Assembly: GCA_937928045.1 (NCBI GenBank)
Contig: CALFWO010000020.1
Span: 62,001-126,000 of the forward strand
DNA from: an uncultured Saprospiraceae bacterium
Lineage (GTDB): Bacteria > Bacteroidota > Bacteroidia > Chitinophagales > Saprospiraceae
Length of the DNA: 64,000 nt
Direction: 5' to 3'
Shown: piece after piece, positions 16,522 through 26,834 of the stretch
How the letters are laid out: each line of letters begins with the position of its first letter
Numbering within the stretch: the stretch's first letter is position 1
Notes under the pieces: model-generated
What the model was told of the DNA's origin: nothing
The model's database searches: none
The model's input: only the letters and a program-made list of their open reading frames with translations
Made by a program: the position numbers and the translations under genes

Positions 16522-18456
16522 TTATTTGAGGTGTTTATTTTTTTTCAGTTCTTTCAACGCTTCCTTCAATTCCTCCATCTCTTTTTTCATAGCAATCATT
16601 TCCTTATTCGCCTCAATCTGATACAAAGTCAGTTCCTCTATCTTTTGCAATAATCTGGCATTCATATCTCCCAAAAAGATGCCATGTTCAGCAACATCTG
16701 ACGCAGATGGAATATCCTCTAAATGCCCTTTTTCATGGATATGATTTTCTACTTCTTCCAGCGTTGGCAATTGGTATTCTTTTTCGAAAACGTAATCCGG
16801 CCAGCCGTTGGAATTAAGTCTGACTTTCACTTCTTCACTAATAATTTTGCCAAGAACCGCTAATCTATAATCAGAAGGAATATCATCAATGCCAATACCC
16901 ATTTCGCCATTGACAATTAACTTCCCAGGTTGCTGATCATTACCTCCTGAATAGTTCTGGTACAATTCAATCACCGCATCCCCCTTGTGCCCGTAATCAG
17001 TTCCTATACGCATGTGATTTGAACTACCAGTACCACCCGCCCAAACTCTAAATCGTTTTCCTATTGATTCAGCTCCCAATGAAAGTATTCCTCTTACGTC
17101 GAGTTTTCCTTTAGGTGTTGTTGTACCAATTCCCACATTTCCGTTCGCTGCAACAGTCATTCTTTCAACATTACTTGTTCCAAAAATTAAGTCATCGTTA
17201 GAGGTGGTTCCAATACTTACCTTATGATTGAATGCCATGGCTGAGCTATTTGCTCCCGAATTGAAATAGCTTCCAGAAGAATAATTTGAGCTGTACCCAA
17301 CATAAGTCAATCCCTTATCATCTATATTTTTCATAGATCCGATAAAACCACTTACGTTGTTTGTTTTAAATGAAAAAACATTTATGTTATCCGTTTCTAC
17401 ATCAAGCTGATGAGTTGGAACTCCTTTTCCTATTCCCACTCTGCCGGTTTCGCCCTTAACAATAAATCTATTTTTATGTCCGGTCAGTAATTCACCAATG
17501 GCTGTTGTTTGTAAAGGAAAAAAATCAAAAACCAAATCATAATTAGCCGCGAGAGCTCCTCTCCTTATATTTAGCGGTGTTGAAGATAAATATCCGTATT
17601 GTGAAGTTGAACCTTGGGTGCTTAATCCATAGCCCAAAACTAACCCTCCTGTGGAACGTTGAGTTGACATTATAGCCAAATTACCATTTTGAGGACTAGA
17701 ATATAGACCCCTAATTAATTCTGTTCCTTGAGTACTACTATTATTTCCGAAAGTTCCAATACCAAATACGTGCATCGCCGTTTCCGGAGTTTTGATTAAT
17801 ACTCCAACATTCCGATCACCGGTAATAGTCATCGCCGTACCGTTGCTATTGGTAAAATGAGTTGATAAAGGATTGCTATTACTTAGTATCAATTCATTGT
17901 TGGCATTCATTCCTATATATGATTGTCGAATTCCATTTTTTCTAAAGTCAATATAGTTCCAATTAGTACCTCCTTGTTTATTAAAGTAAAAACCAGAGTC
18001 CGAAGTATGATCTAGTCTGAATGAATTTACATTCGCTCTAAAATTATACGTTGCAGAACCTAAAGTCCTAATACCAACATTTCCGTCCTTATCGATACGC
18101 ATTCTTTCTAAGCGATTATTTGACCCTGTAGAAAAACTAATACCATCAAAGGCATTAATACTCAATCCATCTGGACTTCCACCAGAGTTAGTATGATCGT
18201 ATGCGAGTATTGATAAATTGTACTTATTACTGTTCGAAAAATTTTTCCGAAAAAACAATCCATTCTCGTTTCCCATTTGATAAGACTCTAACAATAAGTT
18301 ACCCTCAACATGTAGTTTTTCATCTGGAGTGGGAGTAGAAATTCCTACATTCCCATTTACATCACTATGGATCACCCCTTGAGCATCGTAGTCGTTTTGC
18401 GCAGCAAGCGACAAACTCAACATCAGTCCAATAAAAGTCAGTTGTATCGTTTTCAT
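16522..18456 (-). CDS. Secreted tail-fibre-like protein, long paralogue
   Basis: A protein of 644 residues from the ATG at 18456. A longer frame exists upstream, but the signal peptide (MKTIQLTFIGLMLSLSLAAQ) starts here, and the two decayed copies of this 5' end keep the same ATG. It has several VGIGTTTPKGKLDV-type repeats, the NSFRLDHTSDSGFYFNK / WNYIDFRKNGIRQSYIG module shared with the gene at 14702-16030, and the same C-terminal domain (VFEKEYQLPTLEEVENHI, GHLEDIPSASDVAEHGIFLG) ending in a Glu/Lys-rich coiled coil. It is probably a trimeric fibre on or outside the cell. The two intact genes and the two remnants of this 5' end indicate a locus that has repeatedly duplicated and lost copies. 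Confidence 0.75.
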   Translation of the reverse strand: MKTIQLTFIGLMLSLSLAAQNDYDAQGVIHSDVNGNVGISTPTPDEKLHVEGNLLLESYQMGNENGLFFRKNFSNSNKYNLSILAYDHTNSGGSPDGLSINAFDGISFSTGSNNRLERMRIDKDGNVGIRTLGSATYNFRANVNSFRLDHTSDSGFYFNKQGGTNWNYIDFRKNGIRQSYIGMNANNELILSNSNPLSTHFTNSNGTAMTITGDRNVGVLIKTPETAMHVFGIGTFGNNSSTQGTELIRGLYSSPQNGNLAIMSTQRSTGGLVLGYGLSTQGSTSQYGYLSSTPLNIRRGALAANYDLVFDFFPLQTTAIGELLTGHKNRFIVKGETGRVGIGKGVPTHQLDVETDNINVFSFKTNNVSGFIGSMKNIDDKGLTYVGYSSNYSSGSYFNSGANSSAMAFNHKVSIGTTSNDDLIFGTSNVERMTVAANGNVGIGTTTPKGKLDVRGILSLGAESIGKRFRVWAGGTGSSNHMRIGTDYGHKGDAVIELYQNYSGGNDQQPGKLIVNGEMGIGIDDIPSDYRLAVLGKIISEEVKVRLNSNGWPDYVFEKEYQLPTLEEVENHIHEKGHLEDIPSASDVAEHGIFLGDMNARLLQKIEELTLYQIEANKEMIAMKKEMEELKEALKELKKNKHLK

Positions 18457-18650
18457 AATTTTTGTATTTGTCAAAAATTCATATTTTTTATTAAAGGCAG
18501 TATTGTTTATTACATTTTTCGAAGTCATTTTAAAAGGTTTTTATTTTCACCACTACGAATCGTTAGAATTAAATCAGTTTCCATAACACCTATGCTAAAC
18601 ACCAGTTTCTGTTGGTTCAACAAAGCTTCGACTCAACAGCATGTCATGCT

Positions 18651-18707
18651 GCGCAGCAATGGTATGATTCAACATCAGCCAATAAAAGTCAATTGTCACG
18701 TTTTCAT
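18651..18707 (-). pseudogene. Second short remnant of the fibre-like gene's 5' end
   Basis: On the minus strand an ATG AAA ACG start (18707-18699) is followed by a stop codon and then by sequence matching the signal-peptide region of the intact gene (CAACATCAG, CAATAAAAGTCA and GCGCAGCAA blocks in the same order, read on the plus strand). It is more decayed than the copy at 16285-16478. Next to it is a palindrome, CAGCATGTCATGCTG. The remaining sequence to 19055 is A/T-rich and I see nothing in it. Confidence 0.6.
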
Positions 18708-19055
18708 AACCTTTGCATTTTTCTAATATTTAAGCTTAATGTTGTTGGCATATATTTGATTCATCCTAGGACTTTTATTGTTTAAATATATTTCCATCAT
18801 ACGGATTTTAAGGTTGTGATATATTCTTTTAGTTTAATTTATTCACTAGCTACAACACCTATTCCACTTGATAAAATATATATGAAATTTCACTTAAATC
18901 TACTTACCTTTTTTTGATGACAATTGAACATTAAAATGCCCAATTAGGCTTAAAGTATTTTTCATTTCGTTTAATTTTGATATTATGAAATACTTATACA
19001 ATCTAATCATATGAACAATAAATTAATTTCTTCATTTCAAGGATTAACACTTGAT

Positions 19056-19376
19056 TCATTTTACTAGCCTTGAATAATTGGGGTTTTTAGTCGAGAACTC
19101 AATAAACACTTTTTCACCTATGCATTTCTTGTTCCTCCAACAACTTGAATACTTTTTCCCAACATTAACTGTTTTTTTATATGTACTGCCATGAACATCA
19201 TACTCAAAAGTGATTTTGGGTGAAGATTCACTTCCGCTGTGAGCTGAAATAATTTTAGCAGTGGTAATTTCAGAAAACTCCGTAATTTGATTATTTTCAT
19301 AAGACTTGTAGCTTAAAACAAGGCCATATGTAAATCCAAACATTATTATAACTAATGTCGTCCAACTATTTTTCAT
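19056..19376 (-). CDS. Small membrane-anchored protein, candidate immunity protein for the RHS toxin
   Basis: A protein of about 106 residues from the ATG at 19376, one base after the stop of the RHS gene (TAAGATG), so the two are surely co-transcribed. Residues ~4-23 (WTTLVIIMFGFTYGLVLSYK) form one membrane segment, followed by an exported beta-rich domain (PKITFEYDVHGSTYKKTVNV, GEKVFIEFS) that resembles DUF3592-type domains. Two Cys (SCWRNKKC) could pair. It is the last gene of the operon and holds the place where polymorphic RHS toxins carry their immunity gene. A membrane-held periplasmic domain would suit a toxin acting in the periplasm or membrane. Immunity is inference from position only. 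Confidence 0.6.
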   Translation of the reverse strand: MKNSWTTLVIIMFGFTYGLVLSYKSYENNQITEFSEITTAKIISAHSGSESSPKITFEYDVHGSTYKKTVNVGKKYSSCWRNKKCIGEKVFIEFSTKNPNYSRLVK

Positions 19377-19377
19377 C

Positions 19378-22300
19378 TTAATTATCCTTATTACTTTTTT
19401 CAAAAGCATTTCTTAAATTGTAATCTAATAATTTTTCCAATGTTTTCGAAAGTGTTAGGTTTGCAGCAGCTTTTTCAAAGAGTGATTCCATTGTATTACC
19501 TTGAAAGTCTTTTCCAATATTATTTCCAAAAATTGCTGTTAGCCCTAAACTTCTTACTGTATTAAAAACGATAACGTCTACTGTATTCACGCCGAATTCT
19601 ATTCCTAAACCTCCAGCATTTTCTGAACCATTAAGGTCCTTTAGACTCACATCAAATATATTTCCAAATGAATTTTTGACTAAGTCTCTGGTATATTTGT
19701 TTGGAATCGGAGCGACTACATAATTTAGAATTACATTGTCTAATTGTATTGCACTATTTAAAGTCAACCCAGAAACAATATCAAATGCTGATTCTCCTGT
19801 TGCCCTAGCAAATGAAAATCTTGCATAGTAACCAATTACTGATTTAGCAGTTGAACCAATTGCTGTACTTGAACCAAAAGCGAAAACTGCTGGAGTAAAA
19901 CCAAAGAAACTAAAACCTGCAAAAACATTTTTCATATCATTAGTCCATTGAGACTCTCCAAGTAAACTTTTATCAATACTTAATCCATATCCAGTATTCT
20001 CTTGGATCGAACTGAATTGTAATTCTTCCGTTTTTTTCGAATAAAATCTTTGAAACTGTCCAGATTCACTATTATTTAACCAGAATTTTGTAATTCCATT
20101 TTCAACTCTAGAGTACAAATAAATATTATCAATTACATGCTGGTATGTTCCACCATATTTATTATCAATGTATTCTTCTAACATGAGATCCCACTCTTCT
20201 TTGCCATCCAAATCAATAAAACGTGTAGGTTTATTTCCAGCAAATTGATATGGAGTATACCAAGGATAAGATTTAGTCAACGGATCCACACTCAAAAACC
20301 TCCCCAACCCCGGATTATAAATTCTAAACCCATAATCATAATGCGTCAAATCTCCCCACTCTCCACTTTCATCTTTCTCCTTACCATTAAACCCGTAGCG
20401 ATAACTTTCACTTTCTAAAGTCCGCCCTTCCATTTGCAAACCAAACGGATAATAGTCAGATGCTGAGATAATTGTAGGCTCATAATACTCTGCGATATGG
20501 TTAAGATCTAAATCTTCAGGTTTTTTCCGATCATTTACGGTTGCCAATACATTTCCCAAATGGTTGCTGAGTTCAAAAACTTTTCGGCCCAATTGCCAAT
20601 CCTTACTATTCTCAAAAAGTGGAATATTTGAACCTGAAATATTGGTTTTCAAATTTTGCAATTGTCCTAACCTTGTAGATCCATAAATGTGCTGTTCCTT
20701 CCAATCTATTCCCATTCCAGCAGACTCATAGACTGCCATAACATTCTGTTGCGGATCTCTAAAATAATATGTGCTGTAAGTTCTACCTGATAATGCTTTG
20801 TATATTTTTTTGAGGGTTCTATTTCCAAACGGATCATATCCATATTCTACATAATCTCCTCCATTGCTGCCTAAGTTGGTTACTCTTTTCACTTTCCCAA
20901 AAACATCCCATTCGATATTAGCACCATCTTCATTGACAATAATATTCCCTGCAGCATCATAAACAAATGATCCATCTTGGCCCGGACCATTTGAAGTACA
21001 GGGTTCAATTTTGGCCTCAAACTCTCCAGCGGTGGCACTTATTTCAAATCCTGGTAGAAGATTCACTTCTCCATCTGACTGATAAACAACATTTTTATTT
21101 CCATTAACTTCAGAACTGCCATTCGTTTCGAGTTTTGATTGATAAATAATGGACTCATTTACTGGAAAGTCTATAATTATAATATCCTCGCAGACATCAG
21201 CAGATTCAGTATAACCTTCTAGTAAATTTGTCTCTGGCCTATAATTATAATTAAGGTCATCTTGTAAAATGCTCTGTGTATTGTTATAATTCGGAGCATT
21301 TCTTTTTAAAGTTTGTAGATTCCCATTGGCATCATAACTATAAGATGTTGTGAAAAAGGATGTCAAATTATTGTCGATACCCCATTTATTTTGACCGATA
21401 ATAAAATTATCAAAAGATTGCATGGTTTTAATCCTATGCAATTGGTCATAACGATAGGCATATGCCATTGGCCCAGAGTCAAGTCCTTTATTATGGATAG
21501 TCATGGAATTAATGTTTCCATTATATAGATTATGTTGAGCTACACTTAAATTGGAGTTCAATGGAATAGAACCTTGCATTGGGTTACTCGGATCTACCTG
21601 CTTATAATCATTTTCAAAGTAGTTGAGTGTATAGGCCAAAGCATCTCTAGCCACTAGTTCATTTTCATTATTCGGATCTACCAAACCATCTCGTCCCATG
21701 TCCCGCTCAGGACTCAATTGCGTACTATTATTCCCTTTAACCCATCCTTGAATGGTATAAGCGTAGTCAATGCCTTGTACCCCTTCGTCTCCATAGACTG
21801 TCCTTGCCAGAGGTCCGTGGTCATAATATTCATATCGAGCTTCGTCCTCCCACAATAGCGCTTTGGGATCTGTTTCGATTGCCGAAGTTTTTACTTCTAT
21901 TAGCCGATTGTTTTCATCATAGATATAGTAATGAGTGAATTGATCCACTTTTCCTTTTTGATAAAATACAGCATTTACATTTCCTGATATATAATCAAAT
22001 TCATAATCGATTCTCTTAAACTGATGACCATAACTAAGTCCTGCAATTTCTTGTACAACAGTCTTAACATTACCTGAGACATCATAAGAAAAATGAGAGG
22101 CATAATCGTAACTATAAAGATAATTGTCATAAACATTTTCCCTAGTAATTGCGGAAATTCTGGTACGCAAATTGGTTTGCCCTTCGGCACCAAATTCTGG
22201 AATGTTGTAAGGAGAAGATTCATAAAAAGTATGGGTGACATCTCTCTTATTGGGATTGTTGATCACCCAATATTCAAAATTAGCATAATCAATTCCCAAT

Positions 22301-25300
22301 TCATTTATTAAATTAACAGGAAGATCACCAATGATTTCTCCGATTTCTATCACTCTACCTAATGCATCAAATATTGAATAGGTATGTGCGTTAATATCAC
22401 GTTGTCTTCCATCCTGGGAAAGAATTTGTCTACCTAATTTATCATACCAGAACTTAGATACTTCAGAATCGGGGGATATCTGTTCTATAATCTGATTTAA
22501 CCCATTAAACTTGTATTGCGTTAAAAAATTATGCTGAGGAAAGGTCGGCTGAGTCACCGTATTGGAATTGGCCAAATACTGTTCTCGGTACAATTGAACA
22601 TCATCCAATTTGGTTTGATCATCAATTGGTATCACGCCGTTTGGCGCCACCGTTTGAACAAGATTCCCCGCCTGATCATAATAGTACAAAGTGTAGTAGT
22701 AAGCGTTATTAGCCAACTCCGCACTAAAAGTTTGATTATCTTTAGTTAAACAGGTCTCTTTATACCCAAAGCGGAATGCTTCTCTGAGAGAATCAATTTT
22801 TTGTTGATAAATATGGTTGGCAATTATTTCCGCTTGTTCCTCTTGACTTGCTAGACAATTGTTTTGATCTTCCCATAAATCAGCATCACCTGAAGTTGGA
22901 CATAATACTAAAGTTGGGCTGCAGTAATTATTATTGTTTAGGCAATTCTTTAAAAAATCTTCAATCGCAGTTACACTTTGATAGAAACCAGTTTGTTGAT
23001 TGATATAGACGGTCAATAGTTCAGTATAACTGCCTGCCAATAAAGTATCCAAAGGATCACAAATCAATTCAAATTCATCAACAATTGCTTGAATTTCATT
23101 ACAATCTTTACAAACATTGCAATCTAAATAGTTAGGAATTGCAGTTTTCGGAATATAAATATTTCCAGCACTGCAATAGCTTTTGAGACTATCAACCTGG
23201 GCATCATTGAGCATAGATCCTGAAAGTGGCGCCAAGTAGTGGGCGAAAGAAACATAATTTCCACTCGTATCAGCGATATAACATTGTTCTAATTCCTCCA
23301 AATTTTCACAAACACAAGTATTATATAATGAATTTACAACACGATAATCACTTATTTCAGGAGTTTCATATGGACGAATAGAAGTAATGGTAAATGGACC
23401 ACAATCAATTGAGCAGGTATCTGCCAGAGGGATAATATCAAAAATGATTTGGGCGAAAGTAGAATCCATTCCTAGTCCATATGTACCGGGACGAGTGGAA
23501 GAACTTCCAAATGGCTTATTTCCATCACATCCTGCTAAACATACATTGATTAGTCGGTTACGCAGCTCTTGCATGGCTGCCAACGAAAGGTTATCTATTT
23601 GACATTCATTCAGTTCTGTTAGCCAGGTTTCTACTTGAAGATTGCAATTTGTGTTGCAGGTTGCTTCTAAAGAATCCTGAGCCAAATCTATCCAAACTTG
23701 GAGATCGTCAATACCTGAAATAGTCTGATCAAGGTATCCATCAATCTTAATTCTTCTAATTTTATTTGCATAAATATTGGGGCTTAAAGAGCAAGGATCA
23801 GGATTTTCTACACAGTCAGCATTCCCACAAGTATAATTAGAAATTTTTTCTCCGATTAGCTGATTTTTAAATCCATTGTACATGGCGAGGTAATACTCCC
23901 AAGCCAAATTGTCTGCATACTTATTTCCGGTTCCAATTGTATCCGAACAAGAACCGTATACCATTGTTGTAATAGTGGTAATAATCGGATCAAATTGATT
24001 ATTGTAAATGAATCCATTCAAGAGACTATCCATTTGATCTGCGCATCCTACTCCTGCTCCACCTAGCAAGAAGAAGGGATCATTGACAATTCCAGTTCCA
24101 TTTGCGAAACCGGCTTCCACGGCTTCTTGAAAACATTCAAAACCCAAAAGATCTGTATCAAATTGATCGGAATCATTGAACTGGTCGTTGTCACAGAATT
24201 CAAGATAGACGCAATATTCAGGATGGAAATATACTACTAGTGTATCTGCCCAAGACCTTTTAAATTTTTGAATAAATTCATCTCTAGTCAATTCTGAAGG
24301 AAGGACATAGTTTCCTTCGAAATTAAAAACAGTGTCAGGGATTCCATTTTCATTTGTATATATGATCGAAGGATCATTTGAAAAAGTATACTGATTATTG
24401 TAAAAAATAGAAGTTGGATCATTTGGAAAAACTAGGCCCGTATCAGCAATTTCAAAAAAAGCATATTGCCCACCAGGAGATACATCCGCGATTAACAAAT
24501 CCAAATATGCTTCGCACTTTGAATATACAGTATCACAAAGTAAATCACAATAACTTACTTCTTGATTGTACATCATCAAGATTTCTGCTGATGTAAACCC
24601 GGCCCCACTCGCCATGTTAAATGCATTTAAACTATCAATAAACATTTGTTCAGAAGGAAGATTGTCTAAGCACTCTTGACAACTAGGGGCATAACAGGAG
24701 GAATCAATCTGGCTATATTGTACTTGAAGTATACTATCGTAGTTTATGCAAGTTTGGTTTTCAATGAAGTACTTTTCAAAATCATCAATTGCAGATTCAC
24801 TTAAAGTTAGTTCCCAACTCACATTATACGATCCCTGTTTAAGAGGCAAAGAAAACGACCCTGCTTCACTATCACCATTTGTCGAAACATCAGAACATAA
24901 ATATCCATTGGGATCTGAAGGAGACCAGTTAGTAATATTCTGTTCGTAAGGTTCATTATTATTCCAGAGATTTCCAGTTTCATCTGAAACACTGAACTTC
25001 AAATCATAATAACAACTAAAACAAAGGTCAATGTCTGAACATTCAGGATCGTAAACTAATTCGGATACAGACCAAACAAAAGGAGTAAGCCCATCTGATT
25101 CCAACAGGAATGATTTAGAGGCTACCATAGATAAGTCATTTCTTGAAAGATTTTCCAATAAATCTGCAGGAATAGGTCCTAAAGTGCCGGAAGCATCATC
25201 TAGTGGTAGTAAATTAGAAGGTCGAATGCCAGCTAAGGCAGTAGCTATTATTTTGCCCGATAAATCAATATAACTTAGCGAGACTTGACCATTGGCATCG

Positions 25301-26826
25301 ATCACCATATTTTTCTGGTATTGCCCTGCAAAGCCTACATCGTTCCCAAAGAGTTTATCTAGTTCCTCTTGTTCAGGTTTACCGTAATAGTATTTGGTTT
25401 CATGATTACTTCCCAACGCATGCGCAGACCCAGCGCCCGATTGTCTTGCAATTCGTCCTGATCCATCAGGCTTATATTCCTGAATTGTAAATGGGTAACC
25501 ATTGGCATTAGGAATAAATTTATCTCTAGGATTGTTTATTGGATTGTTTTCTGAATAATACTTTCCAGCACCAGAGGAATTTTGCATAGATAGTGGTATA
25601 TCCAAAAAATCACCATCGGCAAAATGTGTCTTATTGTATGGAACTCCACCACGCAGAGTTAGATCAGGATTAAAACTAATGAAATCATTATCGGTCGGCA
25701 CTGGGAGACTTGCACCAGATGCCCTTCCATAGTAGTCATAAAAGTTGTTCGAAGCAATCGACTTACCTATCGCATTGTTCAATACAACAGTTTGCCTTGA
25801 CAGTCCAATATTATCAAAGTAATTTACCGAAGGCATATTCTTACCATTTTCTGAAAATTGAACAGATGATTGATAATTTTGAGTTTTATTTTCATGCCAC
25901 CAAACATATATTTTATTTGGAAATGTTCCTAGCGTAAAGGATTGCGCGCTTGTTGTCCATTTGGACCATTCTCTTAAACCATCTACATTAATTCTAGCAG
26001 CCCTAATTCGATAATAAATGTACCCCGTGGGATACAAGCTTTGAATGGTGTAATCTGGCGAACTCACCGTTACTCGGGTAGCATTATTTTCGAAATAAAT
26101 ATCGTGATTGAGAATCTGTGTATTGGGAGCATTTAGCTGCTGTTGAATCAATTCACTTTTTAAGTCAAAAAACGCCCACTCAAAATCGTATTCTTCTGCT
26201 CCATCATAGAGTTCCCAAGTTATCATCTGCTGAGGAGCATTAAAGTTCTGACCATTTTGAACAACAGTTGGGAAGTTGTCTGGCGAAAAAATATATTTTC
26301 GATCTACTAAAATTTCTCCTTCTAATCTCAGACCAGGGTGGTTAGTGACTGTTGAAGGGCTTGTTGTAGCGTAAGTAACCGTTACTTTCATTTGATGAGC
26401 ACCTGCAATATCATATCGGTTGAATGTAAACTTATCTGATAATAATTTTGTATCCGGATCAAATTGAAGTATCAACGCTTGACTAACACTATAGCTTGGA
26501 TCATTTTCAGGGCGAGTATCAGCATACCATAAATCGACATTAACAAATATTGTATATTCAGCGGCCATATCAGCCACTTTTCTTTCAGAATTATCAACAG
26601 AAAAAATAAGACTGTTTTGTACATTCAAGATCGATTCCACCTTATTCCATTCGGAAAGATTAAACCACTTTTGATCACGCACTATAAATGTAGTGCCCAC
26701 TGCATTATTTATATCAACATTTACAAATTTGCTAAATCTTTCAGTACTAGCAAATAAGTCAAAATGGGATAATACTGATAAAAGTAATAGCAGTTGAAAA
26801 GAGAGGAGATTTGTTTTTCGTTTCAT
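19378..26826 (-). CDS. RHS repeat-core protein with variable C-terminal (putative toxin) domain
   Basis: A 2482-residue secreted protein with a signal peptide (LLLLLSVLSHFDLFAS). The N-terminal ~500 residues are beta-rich with a DUF6443-like segment. Residues ~690-1400 are unusually Cys-rich (DLCFSCYYDLKF, CYAPSCQECLDNLPSEQ). YD/RHS repeats follow (~1430-2080: YYYDQAGNLVQTVAPNGVI, YDKLGRQILSQDG, YDAAGNIIVNEDG), then the conserved RHS core (~2085-2207: HLGNVLATVND, ASDYYPFGLQMEGR, YGFNGKEKD, GRFLSVDPL, FAGNKPTRFIDLDGKE). The last ~275 residues do not look like RHS sequence and contain hydrophobic stretches (FSFFGFTPAVFAFGSSTAIG). In known RHS systems the repeats form a shell around the cleaved C-terminal toxin. 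I do not recognise the toxin family. Confidence 0.88.
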   Translation of the reverse strand: MKRKTNLLSFQLLLLLSVLSHFDLFASTERFSKFVNVDINNAVGTTFIVRDQKWFNLSEWNKVESILNVQNSLIFSVDNSERKVADMAAEYTIFVNVDLWYADTRPENDPSYSVSQALILQFDPDTKLLSDKFTFNRYDIAGAHQMKVTVTYATTSPSTVTNHPGLRLEGEILVDRKYIFSPDNFPTVVQNGQNFNAPQQMITWELYDGAEEYDFEWAFFDLKSELIQQQLNAPNTQILNHDIYFENNATRVTVSSPDYTIQSLYPTGYIYYRIRAARINVDGLREWSKWTTSAQSFTLGTFPNKIYVWWHENKTQNYQSSVQFSENGKNMPSVNYFDNIGLSRQTVVLNNAIGKSIASNNFYDYYGRASGASLPVPTDNDFISFNPDLTLRGGVPYNKTHFADGDFLDIPLSMQNSSGAGKYYSENNPINNPRDKFIPNANGYPFTIQEYKPDGSGRIARQSGAGSAHALGSNHETKYYYGKPEQEELDKLFGNDVGFAGQYQKNMVIDANGQVSLSYIDLSGKIIATALAGIRPSNLLPLDDASGTLGPIPADLLENLSRNDLSMVASKSFLLESDGLTPFVWSVSELVYDPECSDIDLCFSCYYDLKFSVSDETGNLWNNNEPYEQNITNWSPSDPNGYLCSDVSTNGDSEAGSFSLPLKQGSYNVSWELTLSESAIDDFEKYFIENQTCINYDSILQVQYSQIDSSCYAPSCQECLDNLPSEQMFIDSLNAFNMASGAGFTSAEILMMYNQEVSYCDLLCDTVYSKCEAYLDLLIADVSPGGQYAFFEIADTGLVFPNDPTSIFYNNQYTFSNDPSIIYTNENGIPDTVFNFEGNYVLPSELTRDEFIQKFKRSWADTLVVYFHPEYCVYLEFCDNDQFNDSDQFDTDLLGFECFQEAVEAGFANGTGIVNDPFFLLGGAGVGCADQMDSLLNGFIYNNQFDPIITTITTMVYGSCSDTIGTGNKYADNLAWEYYLAMYNGFKNQLIGEKISNYTCGNADCVENPDPCSLSPNIYANKIRRIKIDGYLDQTISGIDDLQVWIDLAQDSLEATCNTNCNLQVETWLTELNECQIDNLSLAAMQELRNRLINVCLAGCDGNKPFGSSSTRPGTYGLGMDSTFAQIIFDIIPLADTCSIDCGPFTITSIRPYETPEISDYRVVNSLYNTCVCENLEELEQCYIADTSGNYVSFAHYLAPLSGSMLNDAQVDSLKSYCSAGNIYIPKTAIPNYLDCNVCKDCNEIQAIVDEFELICDPLDTLLAGSYTELLTVYINQQTGFYQSVTAIEDFLKNCLNNNNYCSPTLVLCPTSGDADLWEDQNNCLASQEEQAEIIANHIYQQKIDSLREAFRFGYKETCLTKDNQTFSAELANNAYYYTLYYYDQAGNLVQTVAPNGVIPIDDQTKLDDVQLYREQYLANSNTVTQPTFPQHNFLTQYKFNGLNQIIEQISPDSEVSKFWYDKLGRQILSQDGRQRDINAHTYSIFDALGRVIEIGEIIGDLPVNLINELGIDYANFEYWVINNPNKRDVTHTFYESSPYNIPEFGAEGQTNLRTRISAITRENVYDNYLYSYDYASHFSYDVSGNVKTVVQEIAGLSYGHQFKRIDYEFDYISGNVNAVFYQKGKVDQFTHYYIYDENNRLIEVKTSAIETDPKALLWEDEARYEYYDHGPLARTVYGDEGVQGIDYAYTIQGWVKGNNSTQLSPERDMGRDGLVDPNNENELVARDALAYTLNYFENDYKQVDPSNPMQGSIPLNSNLSVAQHNLYNGNINSMTIHNKGLDSGPMAYAYRYDQLHRIKTMQSFDNFIIGQNKWGIDNNLTSFFTTSYSYDANGNLQTLKRNAPNYNNTQSILQDDLNYNYRPETNLLEGYTESADVCEDIIIIDFPVNESIIYQSKLETNGSSEVNGNKNVVYQSDGEVNLLPGFEISATAGEFEAKIEPCTSNGPGQDGSFVYDAAGNIIVNEDGANIEWDVFGKVKRVTNLGSNGGDYVEYGYDPFGNRTLKKIYKALSGRTYSTYYFRDPQQNVMAVYESAGMGIDWKEQHIYGSTRLGQLQNLKTNISGSNIPLFENSKDWQLGRKVFELSNHLGNVLATVNDRKKPEDLDLNHIAEYYEPTIISASDYYPFGLQMEGRTLESESYRYGFNGKEKDESGEWGDLTHYDYGFRIYNPGLGRFLSVDPLTKSYPWYTPYQFAGNKPTRFIDLDGKEEWDLMLEEYIDNKYGGTYQHVIDNIYLYSRVENGITKFWLNNSESGQFQRFYSKKTEELQFSSIQENTGYGLSIDKSLLGESQWTNDMKNVFAGFSFFGFTPAVFAFGSSTAIGSTAKSVIGYYARFSFARATGESAFDIVSGLTLNSAIQLDNVILNYVVAPIPNKYTRDLVKNSFGNIFDVSLKDLNGSENAGGLGIEFGVNTVDVIVFNTVRSLGLTAIFGNNIGKDFQGNTMESLFEKAAANLTLSKTLEKLLDYNLRNAFEKSNKDN

Positions 26827-26834
26827 GTTCTAGC

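Noticed and set aside
19378-20205. Assigning the RHS tail to a named toxin class (nuclease, ADP-ribosyltransferase, pore former)
   Set aside because: No catalytic motif is visible; the hydrophobic stretches are suggestive of membrane action but not enough for a call.
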